A stretch of DNA of 64,000 nt from Bryobacterales bacterium (GTDB taxonomy: Bacteria; Acidobacteriota; Terriglobia; Bryobacterales; UBA6623), in the NCBI GenBank assembly GCA_022826925.1, contig JAJDTX010000027.1, positions 22,350 through 86,349 of the forward strand, read 5' to 3'. Position 1 is the stretch's first letter. Each line of letters opens with the position of its first letter. Made by a program: the position numbers and the translations under genes. Positions 33,970-41,613 of the stretch are shown here, in pieces. The notes under the pieces were generated by a model that made no database searches, was not told the DNA's origin, and was given only the letters and a program-made list of their open reading frames with translations.

Positions 33970-36600
33970 CTACGGAATCATCGAGAACTCCGGCGTGTTG
34001 ACGAGCGCCCACACCATGTCCTCGAACCGTTCCCGGAACTCCTGCGTCAGCCGGGCCGTCGGAGGATCCCCCATGCGAACCTTCCGCTCCTCTTCCATCC
34101 GGATGCGGTTGCTCTCGGGGTCAAAGTGGTTCCCCCAGGAGACCCTTCCGTCGGTCTTCTTGGCCGCGTCCCCGCTACGGTGGTCGGCATCGGCCGCCAC
34201 GACCCGGTCCGCGAAATGCGGGCCGAGCAGGTCGAGCATCGCCTGCCGTTCCGCGGGAATCGGAAAGCGGGTCAGCGTTCGCACGAACACCTCATCCACC
34301 ATCTCGCCCAACGGCCTCTCCTCCAAGGCCAGGCGGGTGAAGAAGCTGTCATCGGACAGCCTCGTGACCCGGACGCCCGTCGAACCGTTGGCCAGCGCCA
34401 AGGACTGCATCGCGGACGGAGAATCGTCACGGCTGGATGCCGGGCTCTGGCGGGACTGCCGCCAGCCGTACGCCGACAGCATGTCCACGATCGCCTGGGC
34501 ACGCGGCAGCGCCAGGCTCGGACGATCGCGCTCGTTCGACAGCGCGGTCATCTCCCAGGCCCGCTCGGGAGATCCCATGTTCAGGAACTGACGCAAGGAG
34601 CGATTTCCGAGCGGGTTGAGATTCAGCTCTTCCGAATCCAGCCCTTTGCCCGCCACGGCATGCAGCGAATCCACCAGTTGCTCGGCCGACATCTGTCGGC
34701 GCACGGGCCCGGCGAAGAGCTTGGCCGCTTCGCCGGGAGCAGCCGGGTCGTCAGGAACGGGACGCCGTTGATACGTGTGTGACCGGAAGATCAATCCGCT
34801 CAGGTGCTTCAGGTCGTAGCCGCTCAGCACGAACTCCCTGGCCAAGAAGTCCAGCAATGCGGGATCGGACGGCTCTGCGTCTTCCCAGTCGTCCAGCGGC
34901 TCGACGATGCCGCGGCCCATGAACCGGGCCCATACGCGGTTGGCGACCACGCGGGAAAACCGGTGGTTCGCTGGATGGACCATCATCGACGCCAGCGCAT
35001 GCCTTGCGTCGACCGACGTGTTCCTGGGCGGCGGGGCCAGCTTGCCCGCATCGGGAAACTCATCGAACGCCCAGTGCGGATCAATCGATGCCCCGGCCGT
35101 CAGGGTGATCTCGACGTATGGCTTCCGGCCCCCTTCCCGCACCGGAACGGTGCTCGATGCCGGCAGAACCACCGCGTCTCCCTCGAGCATGGCCGCCATG
35201 CTGAAAAGGTCCTTCTGGCGGAAGGGATGGAACGGAGCGTCATGGCAGCGCGCGCAGGACAGCTTGTTCGCGAGAAATGCCTGCGAAACGATGTCGGCCT
35301 TGGCAGCCATCGGCGCGTCATTCAGGCTGGCCATGCCAAAGCCTGCCGGGCCTCCCTGGTACAGGCTCCCTTCCATCTCGATGAGTTCCACAACCAGGCG
35401 GTCGAACGAGTATCCGTCCGCGAATGCCTGGTGGATGTACCAGCGGAACGGCCCGGTATTGTTCAGATCCGGCTTGAGGATGCCCGGGTTCTCTGCCAGG
35501 ACATCCTGCCAGTACGGAACCCAAGAATCGGCCCAGTCCGGGCTCTCCAAGAATTGCTCGATCGCCAGGGTCCGTCGCGTCTCCGCTGGCTGTGCCAGAA
35601 ACGACCTCACCATCGCGGCCGACGGCACAAGGCCGGTCGTATCCAGAGCGAGACGCCGCAGGAACTCGAGATCGCCCACCAGATCGCTGGGCGTTAGCGA
35701 CGCCTCCGCGAGCCCCTCGTAAACGAAACGGTCCAAGTCGTTCTGAATCCACTCGTTGTCGTCAACCCGCGGAATCTCCGGGCCTGGCTGGGCCAGAGTC
35801 CACTCCCGCGCTTGCCGGTGTCGTTGCGCCCACATCGCCTCGACGGACTCATCAGACTGCCTCCGACGCTCGATGTCGTCTCGACGGTGCCGGAGTCTCG
35901 ACGCAATAGTGAACTCCGACCAGTCCGCATCCGTCAGCAGCGGTGCTTCCGAGCCACCGATTACTCGGTCGATCTCGCCAGGACGGGCCATGCTCACCGA
36001 GAGTTCCCCCGGGAACGGGGCGAGGCCCTTGCCGCCGATCACCGCGACCAACCGGAAGCGATGCTCCCCTGCCTCCAGAGGAACGGTCGCCAGAACCTCC
36101 TGGTGGGCCGGCGCAGCGGGTCGGATCACTCCGTCTGACTCGGAGGGCTCGGGGAGGGCATCGTGCGATGCGGTGTTCGGCGCCTGAGCCTGCGTGCGAA
36201 GCACTGGCTTGCCGTCGACCAGGAACACAGCCAGCCCCTTGGATCGCAACCGGATGCGATACTCACCGCGCTCCAGCGTCTGTTCCATGCTCGCTTCGAG
36301 AGAGAACGGCACAGAGCGGTCCAAAGGAAGAGCGTTGCCACTGAACCTGGCAGGTATGCGCACGAAGGCGAAGCCGGATTCCGAGTACTCCGTCGTGGGG
36401 TCGCCCTGCGGATCCAGCCAAGCTCCCTCGGCGAGGTCTTCGAAAATCCTCACCGCCACTGGTTGATCGTTCGCGCCGAGAAGCCCGAGCGAACCTGTCG
36501 CAAACAAGAGGAAGGCCAGTATCGAGCTGCAAGGACGGGCACCCTCGAATCTGCTAGTTTTCGGGTGTCTTGTTCCTGAGCTTGGGAGCCGCACGGTCAC
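33970..36600 (-). CDS. DUF1549-DUF1553 protein C with PA14-like N terminus, mono-haem
   Basis: 876 residues from the GTG at 36600; the frame is open to 36729 but those codons look non-coding, and no ATG precedes the signal (SSILAFLLFATGSLGLLG). A TATAAT lies immediately upstream of the GTG. Residues 60-240 form a beta-rich, PA14/GLEYA-like region (FVRIPARFSG, GEYRIRLRSKGLAVFLVDGKPV) where the other copies carry the PSD1 cytochrome. Only one CxxCH is seen, in DUF1549 near residue 449 (LSCARCHDAPFHPF). DUF1553 follows (VVANRVWARFMGRG). Predicted exported, with a carbohydrate-binding N terminus replacing one haem. It pairs with DUF1501-C. Confidence 0.85.
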   Translation of the reverse strand: MTVRLPSSGTRHPKTSRFEGARPCSSILAFLLFATGSLGLLGANDQPVAVRIFEDLAEGAWLDPQGDPTTEYSESGFAFVRIPARFSGNALPLDRSVPFSLEASMEQTLERGEYRIRLRSKGLAVFLVDGKPVLRTQAQAPNTASHDALPEPSESDGVIRPAAPAHQEVLATVPLEAGEHRFRLVAVIGGKGLAPFPGELSVSMARPGEIDRVIGGSEAPLLTDADWSEFTIASRLRHRRDDIERRRQSDESVEAMWAQRHRQAREWTLAQPGPEIPRVDDNEWIQNDLDRFVYEGLAEASLTPSDLVGDLEFLRRLALDTTGLVPSAAMVRSFLAQPAETRRTLAIEQFLESPDWADSWVPYWQDVLAENPGILKPDLNNTGPFRWYIHQAFADGYSFDRLVVELIEMEGSLYQGGPAGFGMASLNDAPMAAKADIVSQAFLANKLSCARCHDAPFHPFRQKDLFSMAAMLEGDAVVLPASSTVPVREGGRKPYVEITLTAGASIDPHWAFDEFPDAGKLAPPPRNTSVDARHALASMMVHPANHRFSRVVANRVWARFMGRGIVEPLDDWEDAEPSDPALLDFLAREFVLSGYDLKHLSGLIFRSHTYQRRPVPDDPAAPGEAAKLFAGPVRRQMSAEQLVDSLHAVAGKGLDSEELNLNPLGNRSLRQFLNMGSPERAWEMTALSNERDRPSLALPRAQAIVDMLSAYGWRQSRQSPASSRDDSPSAMQSLALANGSTGVRVTRLSDDSFFTRLALEERPLGEMVDEVFVRTLTRFPIPAERQAMLDLLGPHFADRVVAADADHRSGDAAKKTDGRVSWGNHFDPESNRIRMEEERKVRMGDPPTARLTQEFRERFEDMVWALVNTPEFSMIP

Positions 36601-36640
36601 ATTATATTTGGAACCTGTGGTTTCCAGTTGTTTTGACAGA

Positions 36641-36665
36641 GAATTTCCGGAAATTCTGGCACACC
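36641..36665. repeat. Palindrome-containing inverted repeat, left copy
   Basis: Contains the perfect 16-base palindrome GAATTTCCGGAAATTC (36641-36656) followed by TGGCACACC. An inverted, 20-of-25 matching copy lies at 38401-38425, so the pair brackets the sulfatase gene. A TTGACA hexamer sits just upstream (36634-36639). Confidence 0.5.
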
Positions 36666-36782
36666 CAACGGCGAGTCCACAGAAGGGCTGGAAAGACGAT
36701 TCATGCGGCGGTCTCCTGGCCAGACTCACCCGGCAGCATCTTGAGCGTCCCGCTTTGAGGTGCTAACCTTGGGCCGGTATTG

Positions 36783-38225
36783 ATGGCGGGATCGAGATTT
36801 CTTGGCGTGATGGCGGCGTGCCTGGCGGCAGTGGTCTGCGGGTGCGGGGAGCTTCCTCCGCCGCAGCCTAATTTCGTCATTCTCCTAGCGGATGACCTGG
36901 GCTATTGCGGGACCGAACTGTACAGTTGCGACGAGATCCCGACGCCGAACATTCGCCGGATCGCCGAGAACGGAGTGACGTTCACGGACGGGTATGTCAC
37001 CGCCGGCACCTGCAGCCCTTCGCGGGCCGGGCTGTTAACGGGCCGTTACCAGCAGCGCTTCGGATTCGAATTCAACACCGGCCCGGCGCGAGTGACATTC
37101 GAAGAGAAGCGGGGCTTGCCCGAGGGGGAGAGGACGATCGCTGACATATTGGGCGAAGCGGGATACGCCACCGGCCTGGTTGGAAAGTGGCACCAAGGCA
37201 ACACGGAGGGATTCCATCCGACAGAACGCGGCTTCAACGAGTTTTTCGGATTCCTGCCAGGCGCTCGCGCCTATTTCGAAAAGTCCGCTGATAGCACTGC
37301 GGCGGCCAGCCGGCGAGTCGCGTCGGACCATCCCCAAGCCCGTCTCCAGAACATCGAGCGAATCAGCGACCTCAATGCCCTGTACCGGGGTCGCGAGCGA
37401 GTAAGCGAAGCGGAATACTTGACCGACGCCTTCGCCCGCGAGGCGGTGAGCTTCATCGAGCGGCACAGGGATGACCCGTTCTTGCTGTACGTGGCCTTCA
37501 ACGCGCCTCATACACCCATAGAGGCGACCACAGAGTATGTGGAGCGCTTCTCGCACATAGCCGATCCGCACCGCAGAATCTACGCCGCCATGGTCAGCGG
37601 CCTGGACGATGCTGTCGGCAGAATCCTGGACACGCTCGAGCATGCTGGCCTCGCTGAGGACACGCTCGTGGTCTTCCTGAGCGACAACGGATGCGCCGTT
37701 TACACCCAAGCTTGCACGAACGATCCCCTACGACTGGGGAAGCTGTTCCTGTTTGAGGGCGGAACGCGCGTTCCGTTCGCGATGCAGTACCCGCGGCGCA
37801 TAGACGGAGGCCAGGTCTACCGGCACCCGGTGAGTTCGCTTGACATTCTTCCGACGCTTGCGGCGCTGGGTGGCGGACTCCTGCCGGCGGACCGGGAAAC
37901 GGACGGCAGGAACCTCATGCCGTTCCTATCGGGCGAGGAATCGCCTCCTCAAGATGCCCTGTTCTGGCGGAACGGCGAGAACAAGGCGGTTCGCCAGGGC
38001 AACTGGAAGCTGTTCTGGAACCAGCGCCACGCTTGGCTCTTCGACCTCAGCGAGGACATCGGCGAGATCACCAACCTGGCTGGCGAACATCCCCAGAAAG
38101 TGAAGGCGTTACAGGGGCTCCACAAGGACTGGGAGACGGGCACAGTGGACCCGCTGTGGCCAGCACGGCTCCCAGCACCAGAGCCAGTCGAAGTCGACGG
38201 AGTCTTGGTCGACATCAATATCTGA
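36783..38225 (+). CDS. Sulfatase lipoprotein, CxPxR type
   Basis: 480 residues from the ATG at 36783 (a TTG at 36780 is adjacent). The leader ends in VCGC, a plausible lipobox with Cys21, so the mature protein is probably membrane-anchored. Sulfatase features: LLADDLGY metal site, C77-S-P-S-R with AGLLTGRY, GKWHQG, and FLSDNGC. It should act on sulfated sugars in the periplasm or at the surface. It is bracketed by an inverted repeat pair and is divergent from DUF1553-C, so it may have moved as a unit. It lacks a downstream operon partner. Confidence 0.92.
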   Translation: MAGSRFLGVMAACLAAVVCGCGELPPPQPNFVILLADDLGYCGTELYSCDEIPTPNIRRIAENGVTFTDGYVTAGTCSPSRAGLLTGRYQQRFGFEFNTGPARVTFEEKRGLPEGERTIADILGEAGYATGLVGKWHQGNTEGFHPTERGFNEFFGFLPGARAYFEKSADSTAAASRRVASDHPQARLQNIERISDLNALYRGRERVSEAEYLTDAFAREAVSFIERHRDDPFLLYVAFNAPHTPIEATTEYVERFSHIADPHRRIYAAMVSGLDDAVGRILDTLEHAGLAEDTLVVFLSDNGCAVYTQACTNDPLRLGKLFLFEGGTRVPFAMQYPRRIDGGQVYRHPVSSLDILPTLAALGGGLLPADRETDGRNLMPFLSGEESPPQDALFWRNGENKAVRQGNWKLFWNQRHAWLFDLSEDIGEITNLAGEHPQKVKALQGLHKDWETGTVDPLWPARLPAPEPVEVDGVLVDINI

Positions 38226-38541
38226 GGCAGACCGGGTTCCTCCCTCCACTGCCCTGGTTGTCAACCATGACGTCGACATGGTCCAAGTCGACGGTCCGTG
38301 TAATCGGTGTTCCACTCATGGCGCGGAAGAAACCGCCGGTTTCGGACGGCTCCCCAGCTGGAGGGATGGACAGCGGAAGCTCGAATCTCAAGGTGTCAGA
38401 GTGTGCCAAAATTCCTGGAATTTCGGACTGCGCCATTTTCGACGCCCATTGACACGTGCTTCCAAAACACCATCGTTTCCAGCCAATTCCTAGACGCTTT
38501 AAAACGAGGTGGCCGACCATAAGGGGGTGGCCGAGGAACAA
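38226..38541. other. Intergenic region holding the right inverted-repeat copy
   Basis: About 315 bases between two plus-strand genes. It contains the inverted repeat at 38401-38425. Otherwise no gene was recognised. The last 40 bases should hold the ribosome-binding site of the hydrolase gene. Confidence 0.4.
38401..38425. repeat. Palindrome-containing inverted repeat, right copy
   Basis: Reverse-complement partner of 36641-36665 (TGTGCCA arm identical, inner AAATTCCTGGAATTT itself an odd-length palindrome). Confidence 0.5.
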
Positions 38542-39381
38542 ATGGCGCCAGCCGTCCTTGTTCGAAGACTTCTATCGATCCTCGCACTGAGCCTCTTGGC
38601 GGCCGCTAGCGTTTCGAGCGCACAACCGCAGGGCCTGTTCATTCCGCACCCCGAGGACGATTCCAGGCAAGTGGAGTACTTCATGAAAAGACCCATTGGG
38701 GAGGGTCCGTGGCCAACCCTAGTCTTCCTGCATGGGCATCAAGAAGATCCTAGTGCCGGCGGAAGGGATTTTCTGCAATGGGGCGTCCTCGATCAGATCG
38801 CCGAGCGTGGATATCTGGCTGTGGCGGTCTCTCAACCAGGCTACGGAGAATCTACTGCGGAGGCCGATTTCTGCGGGCCCTTTACGCAGAGCGCTGTCAT
38901 GGGGGTCATTGCCAAGCTCCGCGCGGAGGGATATGTCTCTTCCGGGAAGCTTGTGCTTGTCGGCATCAGCCGGGGAGCATTGGTCGCAGGGCTGATCGCC
39001 GCGAAAGATAGATCGGTCTCTGGTGTTGTGCTTGTTTCTGGTTTGTTTGATCTGCGTGAGCTTGCACAGGACTCGGGTGCTAGCGAGATCAAACAGGCGA
39101 TCTTGAAATCCGTGGTTGCCGAGACTGGAGGAGGAGACGACGCCATCCGGGCACGTTCTTTGATGCCGTTCGCGAGCGACATCAAGGCAGCGACCCTGAT
39201 CTTGAACGGCGGAAAGGATGATCGCACAGATCCGGACCAAGCCCGCCAGTTCGCCGAGGAGATCAACGCGCATGGAGGCAACGCTCGAGCAATCATCTAT
39301 CCGGATCTTGGGCACCAGATTCCCGTTCAGGTTCGAAGCCGAGACATTGATCCGTTCATTGAAGAGATCCTTGAGAAGTAG
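38542..39381 (+). CDS. Secreted alpha/beta hydrolase (dienelactone-hydrolase/peptidase S9-like)
   Basis: 279 residues from the ATG at 38542; an in-frame GTG at 38509 would add 11 residues before the signal peptide (LLSILALSLLAAASVSSA). The fold shows LVFLHGHQED as oxyanion strand, the nucleophile elbow G-I-S143-R-G, the acid in LNGGKDDRTDP (D226/D227) and the base in YPDLGHQIP (H258). The triad is complete. An esterase or deacylase on a glycan side group would fit the neighbouring sulfatase, but the substrate is unknown. Confidence 0.88.
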   Translation: MAPAVLVRRLLSILALSLLAAASVSSAQPQGLFIPHPEDDSRQVEYFMKRPIGEGPWPTLVFLHGHQEDPSAGGRDFLQWGVLDQIAERGYLAVAVSQPGYGESTAEADFCGPFTQSAVMGVIAKLRAEGYVSSGKLVLVGISRGALVAGLIAAKDRSVSGVVLVSGLFDLRELAQDSGASEIKQAILKSVVAETGGGDDAIRARSLMPFASDIKAATLILNGGKDDRTDPDQARQFAEEINAHGGNARAIIYPDLGHQIPVQVRSRDIDPFIEEILEK

Positions 39382-39639
39382 ACGGATAGTGTCCAACCAG
39401 TAACGAACGCGTCCAGCCTCTTGCCGAGACTCAGAGACTCTGGGGTGTCACGAGACCGCGGGCACCAGCGAGTCGAAGCAGACGGGACCCGAGCTAGCCT
39501 GGGAGCGCTGACCCCGGTAACCGCCGGATCAGTTCCCACCCGCGCCTCGATTGGCGACCCGGCGATTCGGCCATAGTTTGACCAGCCCCCGCTGATCGGT
39601 GCGGTCATTCAGGCTATGGCACTTCCGCCCGGCTGAGAA
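39382..39639. other. Intergenic region with a 27-base dispersed repeat
   Basis: About 258 bases after the hydrolase gene. The 27 bases 39580-39606 match 63165-63191 at 24 positions. No gene was recognised. The right edge adjoins the VapC remnant. Confidence 0.4.
39580..39606. repeat. 27-base dispersed repeat, copy 1
   Basis: Core CCAGCCCCC-[GA]-CTGATCGGT-[GC]-CGGTC, shared in the same orientation with 63165-63191. Both copies lie close to decayed toxin-antitoxin loci. Confidence 0.55.
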
Positions 39640-39723
39640 TCAATCGGATGCCCAGCTCTGCCTCAAGCAGCCGGGCGCGCAAGGCCGCCAAATGAAGGTG
39701 GCGGTATCCAGTACGAGGCCCAT
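39640..39723 (-). pseudogene. VapC-type PIN toxin remnant (N-terminal stub)
   Basis: An ATG 14 bases after the Phd antitoxin stop opens MGLVLDTATFIW, the classic PIN start with its catalytic aspartate and the FIW motif. After that the frame becomes RPCAPGCLRQSWASD and stops at codon 28. No later PIN block is found downstream before the hydrolase gene. Only about twelve codons of toxin survive. Confidence 0.65.
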
Positions 39724-39737
39724 CGTCTCGCATCCCT

Positions 39738-39989
39738 TCAGCGCAACTTGCCCTCGAACCGATCCAAGACCTCATCTGGCAGTGGTTCGAAGAATGAATC
39801 CGGGATTTCCGCGAGTCCTTTGCCCAATCCAATCGGACGCGGTTCGCCGGCAGGCTCCACGATCGGGCGAATCTCCGCAATCGCACGGTTCCGGCGACAG
39901 AGAATGATCCGGTCACCTGCCTTGAGCTTCGCGATATGTTTCGAGAGGTGCGTCTTCGCCTCGCGCATGTTCAGCCGAATCACAGGCAT
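39738..39989 (-). CDS. Phd-family antitoxin
   Basis: 83 residues: MPVIRLNMREAKTHLSKHIA, then KLKAGDRIILCRRNRAIAEI. This is the short VapB/Phd subgroup that usually partners PIN toxins opening with LLDTHTFIW. The C-terminal tail (EIPDSFFEPLPDEVLDRFEG) is the typical toxin-binding segment with 'LP.e.l..FeG'. The matching toxin downstream is a stub, so this is an orphan antitoxin. It starts 9 bases upstream of the sulfatase stop on the same strand. Confidence 0.9.
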   Translation of the reverse strand: MPVIRLNMREAKTHLSKHIAKLKAGDRIILCRRNRAIAEIRPIVEPAGEPRPIGLGKGLAEIPDSFFEPLPDEVLDRFEGKLR

Positions 39990-39998
39990 CCCTGCCTC

Positions 39999-41585
39999 CT
40001 ACTGCTCTGGAACGACCGGTTCCAACGGGCGCCCGGCGTCCAACGGATACACCGCCCCCATGGATTCCAGTTCCCCCACCATGCCTTCCATCATGCTCGC
40101 GAGCTGTTCCGGATTCTCCGCCGCGAGGTTTCGCGACTCGCTCCGATCCATCACCAAGTTGTAGAGGGCGTAACGCTCGTGACCTTCGGCAAGATACTCG
40201 TAGCGCACCTTCCAGTCGCCCGTGCGCCAAGTGGTGAAAAAGTGGCTCTGCCCGCGGCGCGGGTGGGGGTAGTGGTTCAGGAATTCGTTTCGATGTTTCG
40301 GGTCCGATTGACCGATCAGCAGTTGCGTGAGGTTCTGACCATCAACCGGGTGGCCTGCCGGGACGGTCGCGTCGACCAAATCTAGGATGGTGGGGAACAG
40401 GTCGTAGCAGACTCCGACCTCCTGGCGAATGCCACCGGCGGGGATTGGCAGTTTCTTCTGCCACCGGTTGTTGGCATCGGACTTGCCCCAGGCGGCGATG
40501 AAGGGAACGCGCACGCCGCCTTCCCACTTGCTGCCCTTGCGGCCCCTCAGAGGCGCGCTGGAGGAAATGTCGTCCGTGCCCGCCAGCGGGGCATCTCCTC
40601 CGTTGTCCCCGAGGAAAATGATCAGCGTGTTCTCGGCGATGCCGTTGTCTTCAAGGTGATCCATCAGGTCTCCCAGCGACTTGTCTATGCCTTCGATGAG
40701 AGTCGCGTAGTTCTGGGCCCGATCGCTTTTGCCTCGGTCTCGGTAACGCGCCGCAAAACGAGCGTCGGAGTGAAAGGGCGAGTGCACTGCGTAGTGGGAC
40801 ATGTACAGAAGAAACGGCTTCTCCGCGGTGAGTGCTTTGTCTAATTCACTCTTGGCTTCCAGCGTCAGGGCTTCGGTCAGGAAGGTGTCCGTGCCGTGGT
40901 ACTTGTCCAGGCCCGGCACAGGGCGCGCCAGCAGACTCGTGGACCGCTTCCCGTAATCGGCCTGGCCATGATAGGAGCCCGGCGCTCCGATGGCGGAGCC
41001 GGCGACATTCACGTCAAAGCCCAGGTTCAGTGGGTCGGCTCCTGCGTGATCGAAGGGAGCAAAATGCGCTTTCCCGACGTGGATGGTCGCGTAGCCGACT
41101 TGCTTTAGCTGCGTTGGCAGGGTCACGTCACGCTTCTCCAACCCCGCCCAGTTCCACTCCGGCGGACCGCGCTGCGACACCGCGAGGGGGAATGCCTCGT
41201 TATCCAGAGTGCGATTGTCCTGCCACGGATTGATGTAGTCGGTAGTTCGGTGGCGGGCCGCGTTCTGCCCGGTCATGATCGAGATGCGCGTCGGCGAGCA
41301 GACGCTGTGCGCGTAGAAGTTGCTGAACCGGGTGCCCATCGCGGCCAGCCGCTCCATGTTCGGCGTGCGATACCAGGCGTTGAGCGGGTGGCGCTGAGGC
41401 TTGCCGTCTTCATCGGTCAGCATCGGAACCGAGGTGTCCATCAGCCCCATGTCGTCGACCAGAAAGACGATGATGTTGGGCTTGTCGGAGGCCGCCCCGC
41501 CGGAACAGGCCGACGCCAGCAGCACTCCCCCGAAGGCCAAGCCGACGACCGCCCTTTGGGGGAGGCTGCCGAATCCCGTGCTCAT
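39999..41585 (-). CDS. Sulfatase lipoprotein, CxPxR type (third of three in a row)
   Basis: 528 residues from the ATG at 41585; the frame runs on to 41852 but overlaps the upstream sulfatase gene. The leader ends LLASAC27, a likely lipobox. Motifs: IIVFLVDDMG metal site, C96-S-P-T-R with ISIMTGQN, HVGKAHF, FLGDNGGD and a C-terminal FTTWRTGDWKVRYEY strand. The 'GKAHF' in place of GKWH is shared by a recognised sulfatase subgroup. It lies 28 bases after the HEAT-containing sulfatase, so the three genes 45204 to 39999 probably form one operon. Confidence 0.92.
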   Translation of the reverse strand: MSTGFGSLPQRAVVGLAFGGVLLASACSGGAASDKPNIIVFLVDDMGLMDTSVPMLTDEDGKPQRHPLNAWYRTPNMERLAAMGTRFSNFYAHSVCSPTRISIMTGQNAARHRTTDYINPWQDNRTLDNEAFPLAVSQRGPPEWNWAGLEKRDVTLPTQLKQVGYATIHVGKAHFAPFDHAGADPLNLGFDVNVAGSAIGAPGSYHGQADYGKRSTSLLARPVPGLDKYHGTDTFLTEALTLEAKSELDKALTAEKPFLLYMSHYAVHSPFHSDARFAARYRDRGKSDRAQNYATLIEGIDKSLGDLMDHLEDNGIAENTLIIFLGDNGGDAPLAGTDDISSSAPLRGRKGSKWEGGVRVPFIAAWGKSDANNRWQKKLPIPAGGIRQEVGVCYDLFPTILDLVDATVPAGHPVDGQNLTQLLIGQSDPKHRNEFLNHYPHPRRGQSHFFTTWRTGDWKVRYEYLAEGHERYALYNLVMDRSESRNLAAENPEQLASMMEGMVGELESMGAVYPLDAGRPLEPVVPEQ

Positions 41586-41613
41586 GCGCTGCCCCCGAAC
41601 TGCGTTTCGGCCC

